Positions 1 to 10,729 of a stretch of 64,000 nucleotides of DNA are shown in pieces. Position 1 is the stretch's first letter. Each line of letters begins with the position of its first letter. Origin of the DNA: Hyphococcus sp. (GTDB lineage: Bacteria > Pseudomonadota > Alphaproteobacteria > Caulobacterales > Parvularculaceae); NCBI GenBank assembly GCA_021776245.1, contig JAJFGF010000047.1, positions 1 to 64,000 on the forward strand. The letters run 5' to 3'. A program made the translations under genes and the position numbers. The notes under the pieces are model-generated. The model worked only from the letters and a program-made list of their open reading frames with translations. It made no database searches and was not told the origin of the DNA.

Positions 1-126
1 CGTACGGATATCTTTGACTACATCGAAGTGTTCTATAATCGAAAACGACGCCACGGTTATCTTGGCAACATCAGCCCGGTTGACTTTGAAAAGCGGTCAG
101 CCAAATCTTTGGAAACTGTCCACTGA
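1..126 (+). mobile_element. IS3-family transposase (orfB / rve integrase) C-terminal fragment, truncated by window edge
   Basis: Frame 1 reads RTDIFDYIEVFYNRKRRHGYLGNISPVDFEKRSAKSLETVH*, the characteristic C-terminus of IS3-family OrfB. Confidence 0.85.
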
Positions 127-247
127 AGGGGGGCAAGACCACGTTGCGGACGTTGGAGACAACTCCTCAAACTTCCGCAATTGGATAAAACTCAACATCG
201 GAAACTCCAATATGAGCAAACAGCCTTTGCCCCTCAACGAGATTTCA

Positions 248-1450
248 TCAATATAAAAGATGCGCCTTCCGCTCGCTCAGCCAGGCCTGTTCATCGGGCG
301 CTGTCAACGCATCGAGATCGCCAGGCGTCGCCGCAGCATCATCGACCCATTCGCGCAATGAAGGGCCGCCATTGATCACATCAATCGCGAGCTTGCCCTG
401 TTCATATTCGTAGGGAAAATCGCGCCATAGCGGATATTCCGGGTACAGATTGCGGATCGCCTTGAATGCAAGCGCCTGCAGGCGCCATGGCCTGAACGCC
501 TGATGATCATAATGCGGCGCGTCTGCGTGTATTTGCACACCGCTGCAAAGTTGCCCCACATGTTTGTGAAATGTCGGTTCAAACCAGCAATCGCGTAATA
601 CGCAACCCTTGAGCCATTGCGGCGCAAGCTCACGCATTTCAGCGATGATCCGGCGCGCGTCGATATCCGGGGCGCCAAATAGTTCCAGCGGACGCGTCGT
701 GCCGCGGCCTTCTGACAACGTAGTCCCTTCAAGCATCACCGTGCCCGCATAAGCGCGCGCCATGGAGAGGTTTGGCGCATTGGGGCTGGGGTTGATCCAG
801 CTGCGCGTCCCAAGCGGCCAGCCGAAGCCCGGCGCCGCATCTGGCAGCCAATTTTCCATTTCAATGACGCGATATTCAACGTCGAGCTTGAGCGTCTTGA
901 CAAACCACGCCGCCAATTCGCCAAGGGTCAACCCGTGGCGCATGGGCATTGGGCCGGCCCCGACAAAGCTTTCCCAACCGGCGCGCAAGGTCAGCCCTTC
1001 AACGGGCCGGCCGGCGGGGTTCGGCCGGTCGAGCACCCATACGGTTTTATTGTGGGCGGCAGCCGCTTCCAACATATAACGCAGCGTGGTGATGAATGTA
1101 TAAATCCGGCAGCCGAGATCCTGTAGATCAACGAGCACGACATCAAATGTCTCCATCATCGCGTCCGTCGGCTTACGCACTTCTCCATAGAGGCTGAATA
1201 TCGGGATATTGTGCACCGGATCGCTGAAGTCAGGCGACTCGATCATGTTATCCTGTTTGTCCCCGCGAAGCCCGTGTTGCGGACCAAAGGCGGCGGTCAG
1301 GTTTATGTCGCCGCTCGCGGCCAGGGCATCAAGCGTATGGGTTAGATCCCGCGTCACAGACGCAGGATGTGCAAGCAGCGCCACGCGCACGCCTTTGAGC
1401 GGCGCCCGCAGAGCTGGTTCATCAAGAAGCCGGTCGATGCCAAATTTCAT
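248..1450 (-). CDS. DUF1343 family protein (exo-beta-N-acetylmuramidase NamZ-like)
   Basis: MKFGIDRLL..GVRVALLAHPASVTRD..AAFGPQHGLRGDKQDNM..VDLQDLGCRIYTFITTLRYMLEAAA..VLDRPNPAGRPVEG. Listed ORF extends to 1588; MKFG start preferred. Confidence 0.85.
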   Translation of the reverse strand: MKFGIDRLLDEPALRAPLKGVRVALLAHPASVTRDLTHTLDALAASGDINLTAAFGPQHGLRGDKQDNMIESPDFSDPVHNIPIFSLYGEVRKPTDAMMETFDVVLVDLQDLGCRIYTFITTLRYMLEAAAAHNKTVWVLDRPNPAGRPVEGLTLRAGWESFVGAGPMPMRHGLTLGELAAWFVKTLKLDVEYRVIEMENWLPDAAPGFGWPLGTRSWINPSPNAPNLSMARAYAGTVMLEGTTLSEGRGTTRPLELFGAPDIDARRIIAEMRELAPQWLKGCVLRDCWFEPTFHKHVGQLCSGVQIHADAPHYDHQAFRPWRLQALAFKAIRNLYPEYPLWRDFPYEYEQGKLAIDVINGGPSLREWVDDAAATPGDLDALTAPDEQAWLSERKAHLLY

Positions 1451-2001
1451 GATCGCAAAGCTGACGGGATTTGAAGCGCAAAGCAATCGGCATGATGAAA
1501 ATCCGGTTTGCCCGGCGGATGCGCCAGCGCCCAACAGGATTTGCCGCCGCTCTTTTCCTCGAGCACGGCTGAAAGGCCGATGTCCCACGGGGCATCGCCC
1601 GGCAGGTCGATCAGGTCATTCAACGCCAGAGAGACATTTAATTCGCAGCCTTCGCTGTTCATTGTCACGGCAAGTTGCGGCGCACTGATCTCTTCTGCGA
1701 TCCTCATCCCGCTGCGATAGCCATTAAATCCATAGGCCGCCCATTGCCGCGACGGTGCAAAATTGAATTCCGTATAGGCCTCGCCCGGCAACGCCCGAAT
1801 AAACGCCTCAAAACAGGTATGCCGCCAAAGCTCACCGCTGCGCTTCGGCGCGCGCGCAGGCGGCAAGCAAAGCTCGCTCATGTTCCCTGTCACAATATAG
1901 CGCAATGCGAGACAGCCGGGGTGTGGGCGCGCGACTTCCACATCGATCTGCGCCGCCGCCATGCACAGCGAATCCGGATGAAGTTTTAACGTTTTGCGCA
2001 T
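1447..2001 (-). CDS. DOMON-like domain-containing protein
   Basis: MRKTLKLHPDSLCMAAAQIDVEVARP..LWRHTCFEAFI..YTEFNFAPSRQWAAYGFNGYRSGM; overlaps the start of the DUF1343 gene by 4 nt. Confidence 0.7.
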   Translation of the reverse strand: MRKTLKLHPDSLCMAAAQIDVEVARPHPGCLALRYIVTGNMSELCLPPARAPKRSGELWRHTCFEAFIRALPGEAYTEFNFAPSRQWAAYGFNGYRSGMRIAEEISAPQLAVTMNSEGCELNVSLALNDLIDLPGDAPWDIGLSAVLEEKSGGKSCWALAHPPGKPDFHHADCFALQIPSALRS

Positions 2002-2106
2002 ACCGGGTTTGTAGCGCTGATTATTTAAGAAATGCAGCACAAACATCCCGGCGCGCATTCGTAAAATGTGTATGCATTCTGTTTATCGGCAAGTCCGGTT
2101 TTACGC

Positions 2107-2730
2107 TTAACGCTTCATGCCCGCAGCATATCGCGCATTCATCTGGATTTGATCCCAGTCGCCGCCCTCAATCATCGCTTTCGTCGCGATCCACGATCCG
2201 CCAACGCAGGCGACGTTCGCAAGCGCAAGATAATCCGGCGCCCGTTCGGCACTGATTCCGCCGGTCGGACAGAACACCAGATCCGGGAGCGGGCCCGCCA
2301 GCGATTTCAGACAGGCAATGCCGCCGGCAGCTTCCGCCGGAAAAAATTTCAACGCCTTGAAACCGGCCTCTTCGGCGGTCATCGCCTCGCTGGCGGTGGC
2401 GACGCCGGGAAGCGCCGCAACACCCGACGCGGCGAGGGCATCGAGCAATGCGGGCGTTGCGCCGGGACTGACAATGAAATCCGCGCCGGCTTTGCGCGAT
2501 GCCGCGATGTCATCGGCCGATCTGACGGTGCCCATTCCGACAATCAGGTCCGGCGCCGCGTTTTTCATTTTTCCAACCGCATCAAGGGCGCACCCGGTCC
2601 GGAGCGTCAGTTCCACAACGCGCAACCCGCCCGCTGCAAGCGCGACCGCCAGCGGCGCTGCAGCGTCAATCGTCGCAATCTCCAATACCGGAATGACGCT
2701 CGCTGCTTTTAATATTCTGTCAATCGTCAT
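2107..2730 (-). CDS. eda: 2-dehydro-3-deoxy-phosphogluconate aldolase (KDPG aldolase)
   Basis: VIPVLEIATIDAAAPLAVALAAGGLRVVELTLRT..GMGTVRSADD..GADFIVSPGATPALL..LKFFPAEAAGG..FCPTGGIS. Confidence 0.93.
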   Translation of the reverse strand: MTIDRILKAASVIPVLEIATIDAAAPLAVALAAGGLRVVELTLRTGCALDAVGKMKNAAPDLIVGMGTVRSADDIAASRKAGADFIVSPGATPALLDALAASGVAALPGVATASEAMTAEEAGFKALKFFPAEAAGGIACLKSLAGPLPDLVFCPTGGISAERAPDYLALANVACVGGSWIATKAMIEGGDWDQIQMNARYAAGMKR

Positions 2731-3688
2731 TTTCCAGCGCCTCTATCGCGGCGGCGGCGCCGTATAGCGCGGCGCCCTCTTTCACAATCATCCGCACCGG
2801 AACCGCATCGACGTAACCCTGCATGCGCCCTTTATCGATAAACCGGTCAACAAAGGCGCTGGCCAGGAATATCTCCTGAATCTTCGGCAGGATGCCGCCG
2901 CCGAGAACAACGCCGCCCCGCGCGCCGGTCGCCAGCACCGCATCGCCGGCGACGCGGCCCAGCACCTCACAGAACATATTCACCGCCTTGACGGCAATCG
3001 GGTATTGACCCGCAACGGCGGCGGCGGTGATTTCATCGGCCTGCAGCGAGACGCGCCGGGTGTCGGAAAGCGCGCACAAAGCGCGATGGATATTGACGAG
3101 CCCTCTGCCTGACAACAGCCGCTCCGCCGAAACACGCGGGTGCTCGCGCGCAATAAACTTCATCACCGCGAATTCCTCGTCAGTGCGGGGGGCGAAGGTT
3201 ACATGTCCGCCTTCGGTCGCAATGACTTTCGATCCCTTGTCCAGCGGAACGATGAGCGCCTGGCCAAGGCCGGTGCCTGGCCCGATGACAAGTTGCGGCG
3301 CGGCCGGATCACCCGGCGCTTTTTTGACGTCGATGAAGGCGTCGTCGCCGAGATGGCCGACGCCGGCCGCCAAAGCATAAAAGTCGTTGACGATCAGGAA
3401 CCGGCAAAGGGAAAGAGCGGCGGTGATTTCATTTTTTCGCAACCGCCAGCGGGAGTTGGTAAACTCGACGCCATCGTCGCGAACCGGCCCGGCCGCGGCA
3501 AAACAGGCGCGTTGCGGATGTTCCCTGACCGCTTCAAGATAGGCGCCGGCCGCGTCGCGCACGGTTTCAAAATCTTCGGCGCGAAAATTCTGGGCGTCGC
3601 GAATGGAAATCGAACCCGATATAATTTCCGCGAGCCCGAAACGCGCGTTGGTGCCGCCGATATCTGCAACCAGAACAGGATCAGCCAT
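2720..3688 (-). CDS. glk: Glucokinase
   Basis: [70 protein letters not shown]. Confidence 0.93.
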   Translation of the reverse strand: MADPVLVADIGGTNARFGLAEIISGSISIRDAQNFRAEDFETVRDAAGAYLEAVREHPQRACFAAAGPVRDDGVEFTNSRWRLRKNEITAALSLCRFLIVNDFYALAAGVGHLGDDAFIDVKKAPGDPAAPQLVIGPGTGLGQALIVPLDKGSKVIATEGGHVTFAPRTDEEFAVMKFIAREHPRVSAERLLSGRGLVNIHRALCALSDTRRVSLQADEITAAAVAGQYPIAVKAVNMFCEVLGRVAGDAVLATGARGGVVLGGGILPKIQEIFLASAFVDRFIDKGRMQGYVDAVPVRMIVKEGAALYGAAAAIEALENDD

Positions 3689-5516
3689 CGCGCTCTTCCA
3701 GTTGAAACGTCATGGCCCCGGATTCAGCGCCGGAAACCGAACTGCGAAGCCCTGCAAATAACTCACGACCGGCGCCCCATCGATCATTGTCAATATCATG
3801 GATTTGCGTCTCGCGCCGCGCAAACTCTCCTGCGTCAACACGCGCTTCCAGCGTTCCCGCCTCCACATCGAGCCGAATCATATCGCCATCGCGGATCTTG
3901 CCGATGGCGCCGCCGTCAAGCGATTCCGGCGTCAGATGGATTGCGGCCGGCACTTTACCGCTGGCGCCGGACATACGCCCATCGGTGATCAGCGCAACCT
4001 TGAAACCCTTGTCCTGTAATACGCCCAATGGCGGCGTCAGCTTGTGCAATTCCGGCATGCCGTTCGCCTTCGGGCCCTGAAACGGAACGACAGCGACAAA
4101 ATCCCTGTTCAGGTCGCCGGCCTTGAACCGGTTCATCAAATCCTGCTGGCCGTCGAATACAATCGCCGGCGCTTCAATCAGCCGCCGTTCGGGCTTTACC
4201 GCGGAGACCTTGATGATCGCCCGCCCGATATTGCCTTTCAGCAAGACCAGCCCGCCGGTTTGTTCAACGGGATCGCCGACGGGCCGCAACACCGTATCAT
4301 CTGCGGATTTTTGCGGCGGCGCGCGCCATGAAAGCGCACCTGCGTCGAGATGCGGTTCTGCGGCGAAGCGGGAAAGCCCTTTGCCCATCACAGTGTTGAC
4401 GTCTTCATGCAGGAGCCCGGCCTCGATCAATTCCCGGATGATGAAGCCAAGCCCGCCTGCCGCATGGAAACGGTTCACATCCGCTGATCCATTAGGGTAA
4501 ATCCGCGCCAGCAATGGCGTCACATGAGACAATTCCGAAAAATCAGTCCAGTCGATGATAACGCCGACGGCGCGCGCCATGGCGATCAAATGGATCGTAT
4601 GGTTGGTCGAGCCCCCGGTGGCGTGCAAGCCGACAATCGCATTAATAACAGTGCGCTCATCAACAACGTCGCAAAATGGAATGTAATCATCGCCCAGCGC
4701 TGACGTCGCCGCGACCCGGCGCGCTGTTTCCCTGACGATTGCGTCGCGCAATGGCGTTCCCGGATTTATAAAGGCGGAGCCAGGCAGGTGAAGCCCCATG
4801 ACCTCCATCATCATCTGATTGGAATTCGCCGTTCCGTAAAACGTGCAGGTGCCCGGTGAATGGTAGCTTTCACTTTCGGCCTTAAGAAGCCCTTCACGTC
4901 CGATTTTACCTTCCGCATAGAGCTGGCGCATACGGGCCTTCTCGTCATTGGGCAGGCCGGAAGCCATCGGTCCGGCCGGCAAAAACATCACCGGCAGATG
5001 ACCGAAGCGCGCAGCGCCAATGAATAATCCGGGTACGATCTTATCACAAACGCCAAGCATCAGCGCTGCGTCGAAGACATTGTGCGAAAGCGATACCGCC
5101 GTCGCCATGGCGATCACATCGCGGGAAAACAGCGACAAATCCATCCCCGGCTGGCCTTGGGTGACCCCGTCGCACATGGCGGGCACGCCGCCGGCGATCT
5201 GCGCTGTGGCGCCGATCTCGTTCAAGGTGTCTTTAATTACCGGCGGGTAGGCGCCGAGCGGCTGGTGCGCAGACAGCATGTCATTATAGGCTGTAACGAT
5301 CGCAACATTGGGGCCGCCGCCCGTCGCCAGCGCTTTTTTTTCTCCGGCCGGACACGCCGCCGCCGCATGAGCGAGATTTCCACAGGAAACACTGGAGCGA
5401 TGCGGCCCTTTTGACGCCGATGCTCTCATCTGATTCAAATATGCCCGGCGCGTCTTGCCGCTTTTTTCCCGAACCCGTTCCGTGACGCGCTCTAAAGTTT
5501 CGTTCAATTTCGCCAA
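3681..5516 (-). CDS. edd: Phosphogluconate dehydratase
   Basis: 611 aa; [79 protein letters not shown]; IlvD/Edd family. Confidence 0.95.
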   Translation of the reverse strand: MAKLNETLERVTERVREKSGKTRRAYLNQMRASASKGPHRSSVSCGNLAHAAAACPAGEKKALATGGGPNVAIVTAYNDMLSAHQPLGAYPPVIKDTLNEIGATAQIAGGVPAMCDGVTQGQPGMDLSLFSRDVIAMATAVSLSHNVFDAALMLGVCDKIVPGLFIGAARFGHLPVMFLPAGPMASGLPNDEKARMRQLYAEGKIGREGLLKAESESYHSPGTCTFYGTANSNQMMMEVMGLHLPGSAFINPGTPLRDAIVRETARRVAATSALGDDYIPFCDVVDERTVINAIVGLHATGGSTNHTIHLIAMARAVGVIIDWTDFSELSHVTPLLARIYPNGSADVNRFHAAGGLGFIIRELIEAGLLHEDVNTVMGKGLSRFAAEPHLDAGALSWRAPPQKSADDTVLRPVGDPVEQTGGLVLLKGNIGRAIIKVSAVKPERRLIEAPAIVFDGQQDLMNRFKAGDLNRDFVAVVPFQGPKANGMPELHKLTPPLGVLQDKGFKVALITDGRMSGASGKVPAAIHLTPESLDGGAIGKIRDGDMIRLDVEAGTLEARVDAGEFARRETQIHDIDNDRWGAGRELFAGLRSSVSGAESGAMTFQLEERDG

Positions 5517-5526
5517 TGCAGCCTCC

Positions 5527-6231
5527 TCATGGCGCCCAGCAAACCCAAAGATCCGGGCGCGCTCTCAAAATCGCCCGCACCGGCATGTCTTCCACCGGTC
5601 CGGGTTGCAACGCCTTATCCAGGGCCAGGCGTTTCTCGTCGCCGGCGATCAGCAGGATAATAATCCGCGCCTCTTTCAGAGTAGAACAGGTGAGCGTCAT
5701 GCGTTCAACATTTGCGCCAGTGACAACGCTCTGCTTTGCATGAATCGCACAGACACTGGCTTTACCCGTTAACGCGGCGTCAAGACCATCAGCATGTGGA
5801 AACCATGACGCTGTATGGCCGTCCGGTCCCATGCCAAGAATTGCAACATCAATCGGTTTTTTGCGCGCGCTCAAGACCAGCGCGATGTCAGCGACGGCCT
5901 CTTTTGCGCTTGGTGCGCCATTGTAAAGGCCGAATATCTGTTTCACCGGCGATTGCCTGAAAGCGGCCCTGATAAATGACTCGTTCGAGCGCTCATCGCC
6001 GGCGGAAACCCATCGTTCATCGACAAGGGTCAACGCAATGCGATCCCAGTCAAGGCGTCGTTGCGCAATCTCCTGATAAAGAAGTTTCGGCGTCGACCCT
6101 CCCGATACCGCCAGGTCGCCCCTGCCTTCGTTGCAGGCTGCAAATTGAAGCTGCGCCGCGACAATATCGGCGACGCGCGACGCCATCGCCTCAGGCGACG
6201 CAAAAGCAATGAGTTGAGGTTCAGACGCCAT
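5527..6231 (-). CDS. pgl: 6-phosphogluconolactonase
   Basis: [78 protein letters not shown]; start shortened from the listed ORF. Confidence 0.9.
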   Translation of the reverse strand: MASEPQLIAFASPEAMASRVADIVAAQLQFAACNEGRGDLAVSGGSTPKLLYQEIAQRRLDWDRIALTLVDERWVSAGDERSNESFIRAAFRQSPVKQIFGLYNGAPSAKEAVADIALVLSARKKPIDVAILGMGPDGHTASWFPHADGLDAALTGKASVCAIHAKQSVVTGANVERMTLTCSTLKEARIIILLIAGDEKRLALDKALQPGPVEDMPVRAILRARPDLWVCWAP

Positions 6232-7705
6232 CAAACCACGCGCGTCCGTCCCGGTCGAGGAGCATCGCCGCATGCATCGGACCATCCGTGCCCGCCGCAT
6301 AGGAATGAACAGGGGTCTTGTCGATGTTCCAGGCGTCAAGAATGCCGTCAACCCATCGCCAGGCCGCTTCCACTTCATCCCGGCGCATGAACAGGCCGAG
6401 ATCGCCGCGCACGACCGCCATCAGCAGTCGTTCATAGGCGTCGGGGTAGCGCGCTGCGAACGCCTCCGCATAGGAAAGATTGAGCGGCACATATCGCAGG
6501 CGCATACCGCCCGGTCCCGGATCCTTGGTGACGAGCAACAACTTTACGCCTTCATCTGGCTGCAGCCGAATGACCATGCGGGTCGGCGGCAAGGCGCTTT
6601 CATCCTTTAAAATCGCATGCGCGACATCCTTGAACTGGATGATAATTTCAGAATAGCGCGCTTTCATTCGCTTACCGGTGCGCAGATAAAACGGCGCGCC
6701 TTTCCATCGCCAATTGTCGATACTCGCCTTGATGGCGACATAGGTTTCAGTCCTGCTGGCGGCGTCCAGCTCGTCCAGATATCCGGGAACCACCTCGCCG
6801 CCCGATGCGCCCGGTCCATACTGACCGCGTACGGATGTATCCCGAACGTTTTCAGCGGTCACCGGCCTCAGGGCGCGCAGGACTTTTATCTTTTCGTCCC
6901 GCACCGTATCGGGCTCAAGGTCCAGCGGCGGTTCCATGGCGACCAGGCACAAAAGCTGCAGCAAATGATTTTGCACCATATCGCGCAACGCGCCCGACGT
7001 ATCGTAATAACCCGCGCGTCCGCCGACGCCGATTGATTCGGCAACCGTGATTTCGACGTGATCGATGGCGTTTGCATTCCACAGCGGTTCAAACAGAGAG
7101 TTCATGAACCGCAGGACGATAAGGTTTTGAACGGTCTCCTTGCCGAGATAATGATCGATCCTGAAAATCGACTCTTCAGGAAAAACCGCGCCCACCGCCC
7201 GGTTAATTTCATGAGCGCTCGCAAGGTCTTTGCCGATCGGCTTTTCAAGAACGATCCGCGCGCCCGGCGAATTCAGGCCGGCGCGCTCGATATTCCGGCT
7301 GACGGGACCATACAGATCGGGCGCCAGGGCGAGATAAAAAATTCGTTGCTTGCCAGCTGACTGGTCGGTCGCCGCAGCAAGCGCGCTCCAGTCGGCATCC
7401 TCACGCATCGCATCAAGCTCCACATAAGTGAGCAAATCAGCAAACGCACGCCACTCCGCTTCGTCAACCGTCTCTGCAGGGTGATGTTTCCGGAAACTGT
7501 CGAGCGCAAGCTGGCGGTAGGCGCTGCTGTCTCCAGCGCCGCGCGAGACGCCGATGATCTTTGACTCAGGCGGTATCTGATCGTCTCGCCAGCGGTGAAA
7601 CAGCGACGGGATCAGTTTGCGAAGCGAAAGGTCTCCGGTAGCGCCGAATACAATCAGCTCAAACGGTTCCACCGGCAGTAATTTTGGTGATGCGCCATCG
7701 CTCAT
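6221..7705 (-). CDS. zwf: Glucose-6-phosphate 1-dehydrogenase
   Basis: ELIVFGATGDLSLRKLIPSLF..RIVLEKPIGKDLASAHEIN..FRIDHYLGKETVQNLIVLRF. Confidence 0.96.
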   Translation of the reverse strand: MSDGASPKLLPVEPFELIVFGATGDLSLRKLIPSLFHRWRDDQIPPESKIIGVSRGAGDSSAYRQLALDSFRKHHPAETVDEAEWRAFADLLTYVELDAMREDADWSALAAATDQSAGKQRIFYLALAPDLYGPVSRNIERAGLNSPGARIVLEKPIGKDLASAHEINRAVGAVFPEESIFRIDHYLGKETVQNLIVLRFMNSLFEPLWNANAIDHVEITVAESIGVGGRAGYYDTSGALRDMVQNHLLQLLCLVAMEPPLDLEPDTVRDEKIKVLRALRPVTAENVRDTSVRGQYGPGASGGEVVPGYLDELDAASRTETYVAIKASIDNWRWKGAPFYLRTGKRMKARYSEIIIQFKDVAHAILKDESALPPTRMVIRLQPDEGVKLLLVTKDPGPGGMRLRYVPLNLSYAEAFAARYPDAYERLLMAVVRGDLGLFMRRDEVEAAWRWVDGILDAWNIDKTPVHSYAAGTDGPMHAAMLLDRDGRAWFDGV

Positions 7706-7724
7706 TTGTCAGCCGCACCATGTG

Positions 7725-8966
7725 TCAAATTTCGGCCTCAGCGTTGGCTTCTTTTGTCAGACGCTTCAGGGCGAAAAGCGAGATCAGAATAACCGCCATC
7801 GGCAGCAGCGAAAAATAAAATGCCGTTTGACCGCCGAAGGCGGCAAACGTTCGCCCGGTCACGAATGACCCGGTTGTACCGCCCAGAGCAGAAAACACAA
7901 CAATCAGTCCGGCCATAGCCGCATGGCGCTCGCGCGGAAGCGAACTCAAGATAACCGAATTGATCGCCGGGTAGATCGGCGCCATGAAAAGACCGATCAA
8001 AGGCAGAATAAACGCCGCCAGCGGCGCGTTCGCCCAGCTTATTGCAGCGTTCGGCGCGAGATTCTGCGTCAGCGGCAATGTTAAAATGATCAACCCCGCC
8101 ATGACGACAACGCAGCCATTTAAAAGCCAGTACCAATCGAGGCGCCGCAGGATAACGCCGGCGCCAAGCCGCCCGATGGCAAGGCCGGCGGCGAATATGC
8201 TTGTCGCCTGCACGCTCATGGCGGCCGGCAGGTGCAGCACTTCATTGTTGAATGTGGGCAGCCAGGTGCCGATGCCCTGTTCGATCAGCACATATAGAAA
8301 CGCCGAGACGAGAAACACCAACACCGCCGGCTTCCAGGTCAGCGCCAGCATGGCGCCGAATTCACCGGCAAGATTTTTCACTTCACTTGCGATCGGCGTT
8401 GGCGGGAAATGCACAAAGTACAACAATACGGCGTTGGCGACGGCGATCGCCGCCAGCACCCAATAGACATCAAGCCAGCTTAGAGACGCCGGATTCGCCG
8501 GATCGATGAACGCCGCAAACACCCAATAACCGGATAACACGCCAATCATGAACACGCCTTCGATCAGATTTAGAAAGCTCGCATGCGCATTGCTGTCTTT
8601 CGTCAACAGTCCGATGGTTGAATAGACAGAGACTTTTATCAGCGCAAAACTGGAACCGACGGCGAAAAACATCAGTTTTGTCGTTGCAAAGCCCGGCGCC
8701 AGCGGCATGGCGATGCAGGCCAAAGCGACAATAGCAAAACCGACGATCATCGAACGCCGATAACCGAGCCGCGGCAAAAAAGAGGCAACCAGAAACGACA
8801 CCACGGCGATCGGCAGGTCCTTAAATGCCTCTAATATGCTTGCAGCTTCCTTGGTCACGCCGAACGCGGCGATCGACTGAAGGATGACTGTGCCGACGCT
8901 GTTGAGAAGAATGGCAAACAGGAAATAGGCCGAAAAAAGCGCTACGCGCACCCCGATTGCGGTCAT
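7725..8966 (-). CDS. MFS transporter (probable sugar transporter of the alpha-glucoside locus)
   Basis: About 12 hydrophobic segments; MTAIGVRVALFSAYFLFAILLNSVGTVILQ..; start at 8966 preferred over ORF start 9134. Confidence 0.8.
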   Translation of the reverse strand: MTAIGVRVALFSAYFLFAILLNSVGTVILQSIAAFGVTKEAASILEAFKDLPIAVVSFLVASFLPRLGYRRSMIVGFAIVALACIAMPLAPGFATTKLMFFAVGSSFALIKVSVYSTIGLLTKDSNAHASFLNLIEGVFMIGVLSGYWVFAAFIDPANPASLSWLDVYWVLAAIAVANAVLLYFVHFPPTPIASEVKNLAGEFGAMLALTWKPAVLVFLVSAFLYVLIEQGIGTWLPTFNNEVLHLPAAMSVQATSIFAAGLAIGRLGAGVILRRLDWYWLLNGCVVVMAGLIILTLPLTQNLAPNAAISWANAPLAAFILPLIGLFMAPIYPAINSVILSSLPRERHAAMAGLIVVFSALGGTTGSFVTGRTFAAFGGQTAFYFSLLPMAVILISLFALKRLTKEANAEAEI

Positions 8967-9037
8967 GGGCCGTCGCCTCCCTGTTGTGGACCCACACCGC
9001 AACGCGCGGTAAGGAATTATTGTAACTATGACTAATG

Positions 9038-9049
9038 GCAATCGATTGC
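9038..9049. promoter_or_regulatory. Candidate LacI-family operator (perfect palindrome GCAATCGATTGC)
   Basis: 12-bp perfect palindrome between divergent MFS and GH13 genes; resembles the site at 11856-11873 upstream of the TonB receptor. Confidence 0.55.
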
Positions 9050-9139
9050 GCAAGAGCCGATCCCTGCTATAGATGGAGACGCCTGAAACAGAAAAGCCCC
9101 GGCGGGATCGCCGTGTGAAATGAGAAAAGGTCAAACGGC

Positions 9140-10729
9140 ATGACGGAATGGTGGCGCGGCAGTGTCGTTTATCAGATCTATCCCCGAAGCTTTGCGGATT
9201 CGAATAATGACGGCGTCGGCGACCTCAACGGCATCGCCTCGCGCCTCGATTATCTGAAAAGTCTCGGCGTTGAGGGTTTGTGGCTGTCTCCGTTTTTTAA
9301 ATCGCCAATGAAAGACTTCGGCTATGACGTTGCCGATTACACTAATGTGGATCCGCTCTTTGGAACCCTCGATGATTTTGACGCCTTGCTCGCCAAAGCC
9401 CATGAGGCGGGGCTGAAACTGACAATCGACCAGGTTTATTCCCACACGTCCGATCAACATGAATGGTTCCGCGAAAGCCGAACGTCAAAAGACAACCCAA
9501 AAGCGGACTGGTACGTCTGGGCTGATGCAAAACCGGACGGCGGGCCGCCAAACAACTGGATTTCCCTGTTCGGCGGTCAAGCATGGTCATGGGACACCAG
9601 ACGCCGGCAATATTACATGCACAACTTTCTCTCCGAACAGCCGGATTTGAATTTCCACAATTCGAATGTGCGCGATGCGATTTTCGACGTCGCGCGGTTT
9701 TGGCTCGACCGCGGCATCGACGGTTTCCGGCTCGACGTCGCCAATTTTTACTATTGCGATCAGCAGTTGCGGGATAACCCGCCGAAAAGACCGGAGGGCG
9801 GATATCCCCGCCCCTATTGGCATCAGCGTCATCTTTATGACCGCTCGCAGCCGGAAAATCTTGAATTCATGGAAGACTTTCGCCGCCTCGTCGATCAGTA
9901 TGGCGATCAAATGACCGTGGCGGAAATCGGCAGCGATTCTTATATCGACCGCAGCATCGAATATACCCGGCCGGGACGCCTGCACACCGCCTATAATTTC
10001 CTGCTCCTGGAAAACGGACCGCTGTCGCCTGCATTGATCAGAAACGCAGTGGAAAGCTGGACCAGCAAAACCGCGTGGCCGAGCTGGTCGTTTTCAAACC
10101 ATGATGTTGTCCGCGCCCGCACCCGCTGGGGCGGCGATGACGCCCCCGATGCATTTGCCCAACTCCTGATGGGTGTGTTGATGTGCCTGCGCGGCACGAT
10201 CTTCCTTTTCCAGGGCGACGAGCTTGGCCTGCCGCAGGCGGATGTGCCGGTTGATCGTTTGCGCGATCCGGAAGGCATCAGATTCTGGCCGGACAGTCTC
10301 GGCCGCGACGGCTCCCGCACACCGCTCCCATGGAAGCATGACGCGAAAAACGCCGGTTTCAGCGACACCGAGCCGTGGCTGCCGGTTGATCCGCGTCACC
10401 ATGACTATGCTGTCGATGTTCAGGAGGCCGATCCGCAATCGACGCTTAACCTCGCGCGGGCGTTTATTCGTTTCAGAAAACGTCACCCGGCCCTGCAGCT
10501 GGGCGAGATTGCGTTCCTCGACGCCGACGAACCCCTGTTAATGTTTCAACGCAAACTTGATGAGGAAACGTTATTGTGCGTGTTCAATTTATCCGGCGAC
10601 AGGGTAGACGCGGCGTTGCCGACGGCGGGCGATGACCTTGGCTATGGATTAAATGGCGTTCTCGAAGGACGGGTCGGCAAACTCGGCCCTTACGGCGGAC
10701 TTGTCGTTTCGCAAAGCAACGCCGCATGA
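9140..10729 (+). CDS. Alpha-glucosidase / GH13 family
   Basis: MTEWWRGSVVYQIYPRSFADSNNDGVGDLNGIASRLDYLKSLGVEGLWLSPFFKSPMKDFGYDVADY..GFRLDVANFY..SFSNHDVVR; GH13 regions I-IV visible. Confidence 0.93.
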   Translation: MTEWWRGSVVYQIYPRSFADSNNDGVGDLNGIASRLDYLKSLGVEGLWLSPFFKSPMKDFGYDVADYTNVDPLFGTLDDFDALLAKAHEAGLKLTIDQVYSHTSDQHEWFRESRTSKDNPKADWYVWADAKPDGGPPNNWISLFGGQAWSWDTRRRQYYMHNFLSEQPDLNFHNSNVRDAIFDVARFWLDRGIDGFRLDVANFYYCDQQLRDNPPKRPEGGYPRPYWHQRHLYDRSQPENLEFMEDFRRLVDQYGDQMTVAEIGSDSYIDRSIEYTRPGRLHTAYNFLLLENGPLSPALIRNAVESWTSKTAWPSWSFSNHDVVRARTRWGGDDAPDAFAQLLMGVLMCLRGTIFLFQGDELGLPQADVPVDRLRDPEGIRFWPDSLGRDGSRTPLPWKHDAKNAGFSDTEPWLPVDPRHHDYAVDVQEADPQSTLNLARAFIRFRKRHPALQLGEIAFLDADEPLLMFQRKLDEETLLCVFNLSGDRVDAALPTAGDDLGYGLNGVLEGRVGKLGPYGGLVVSQSNAA

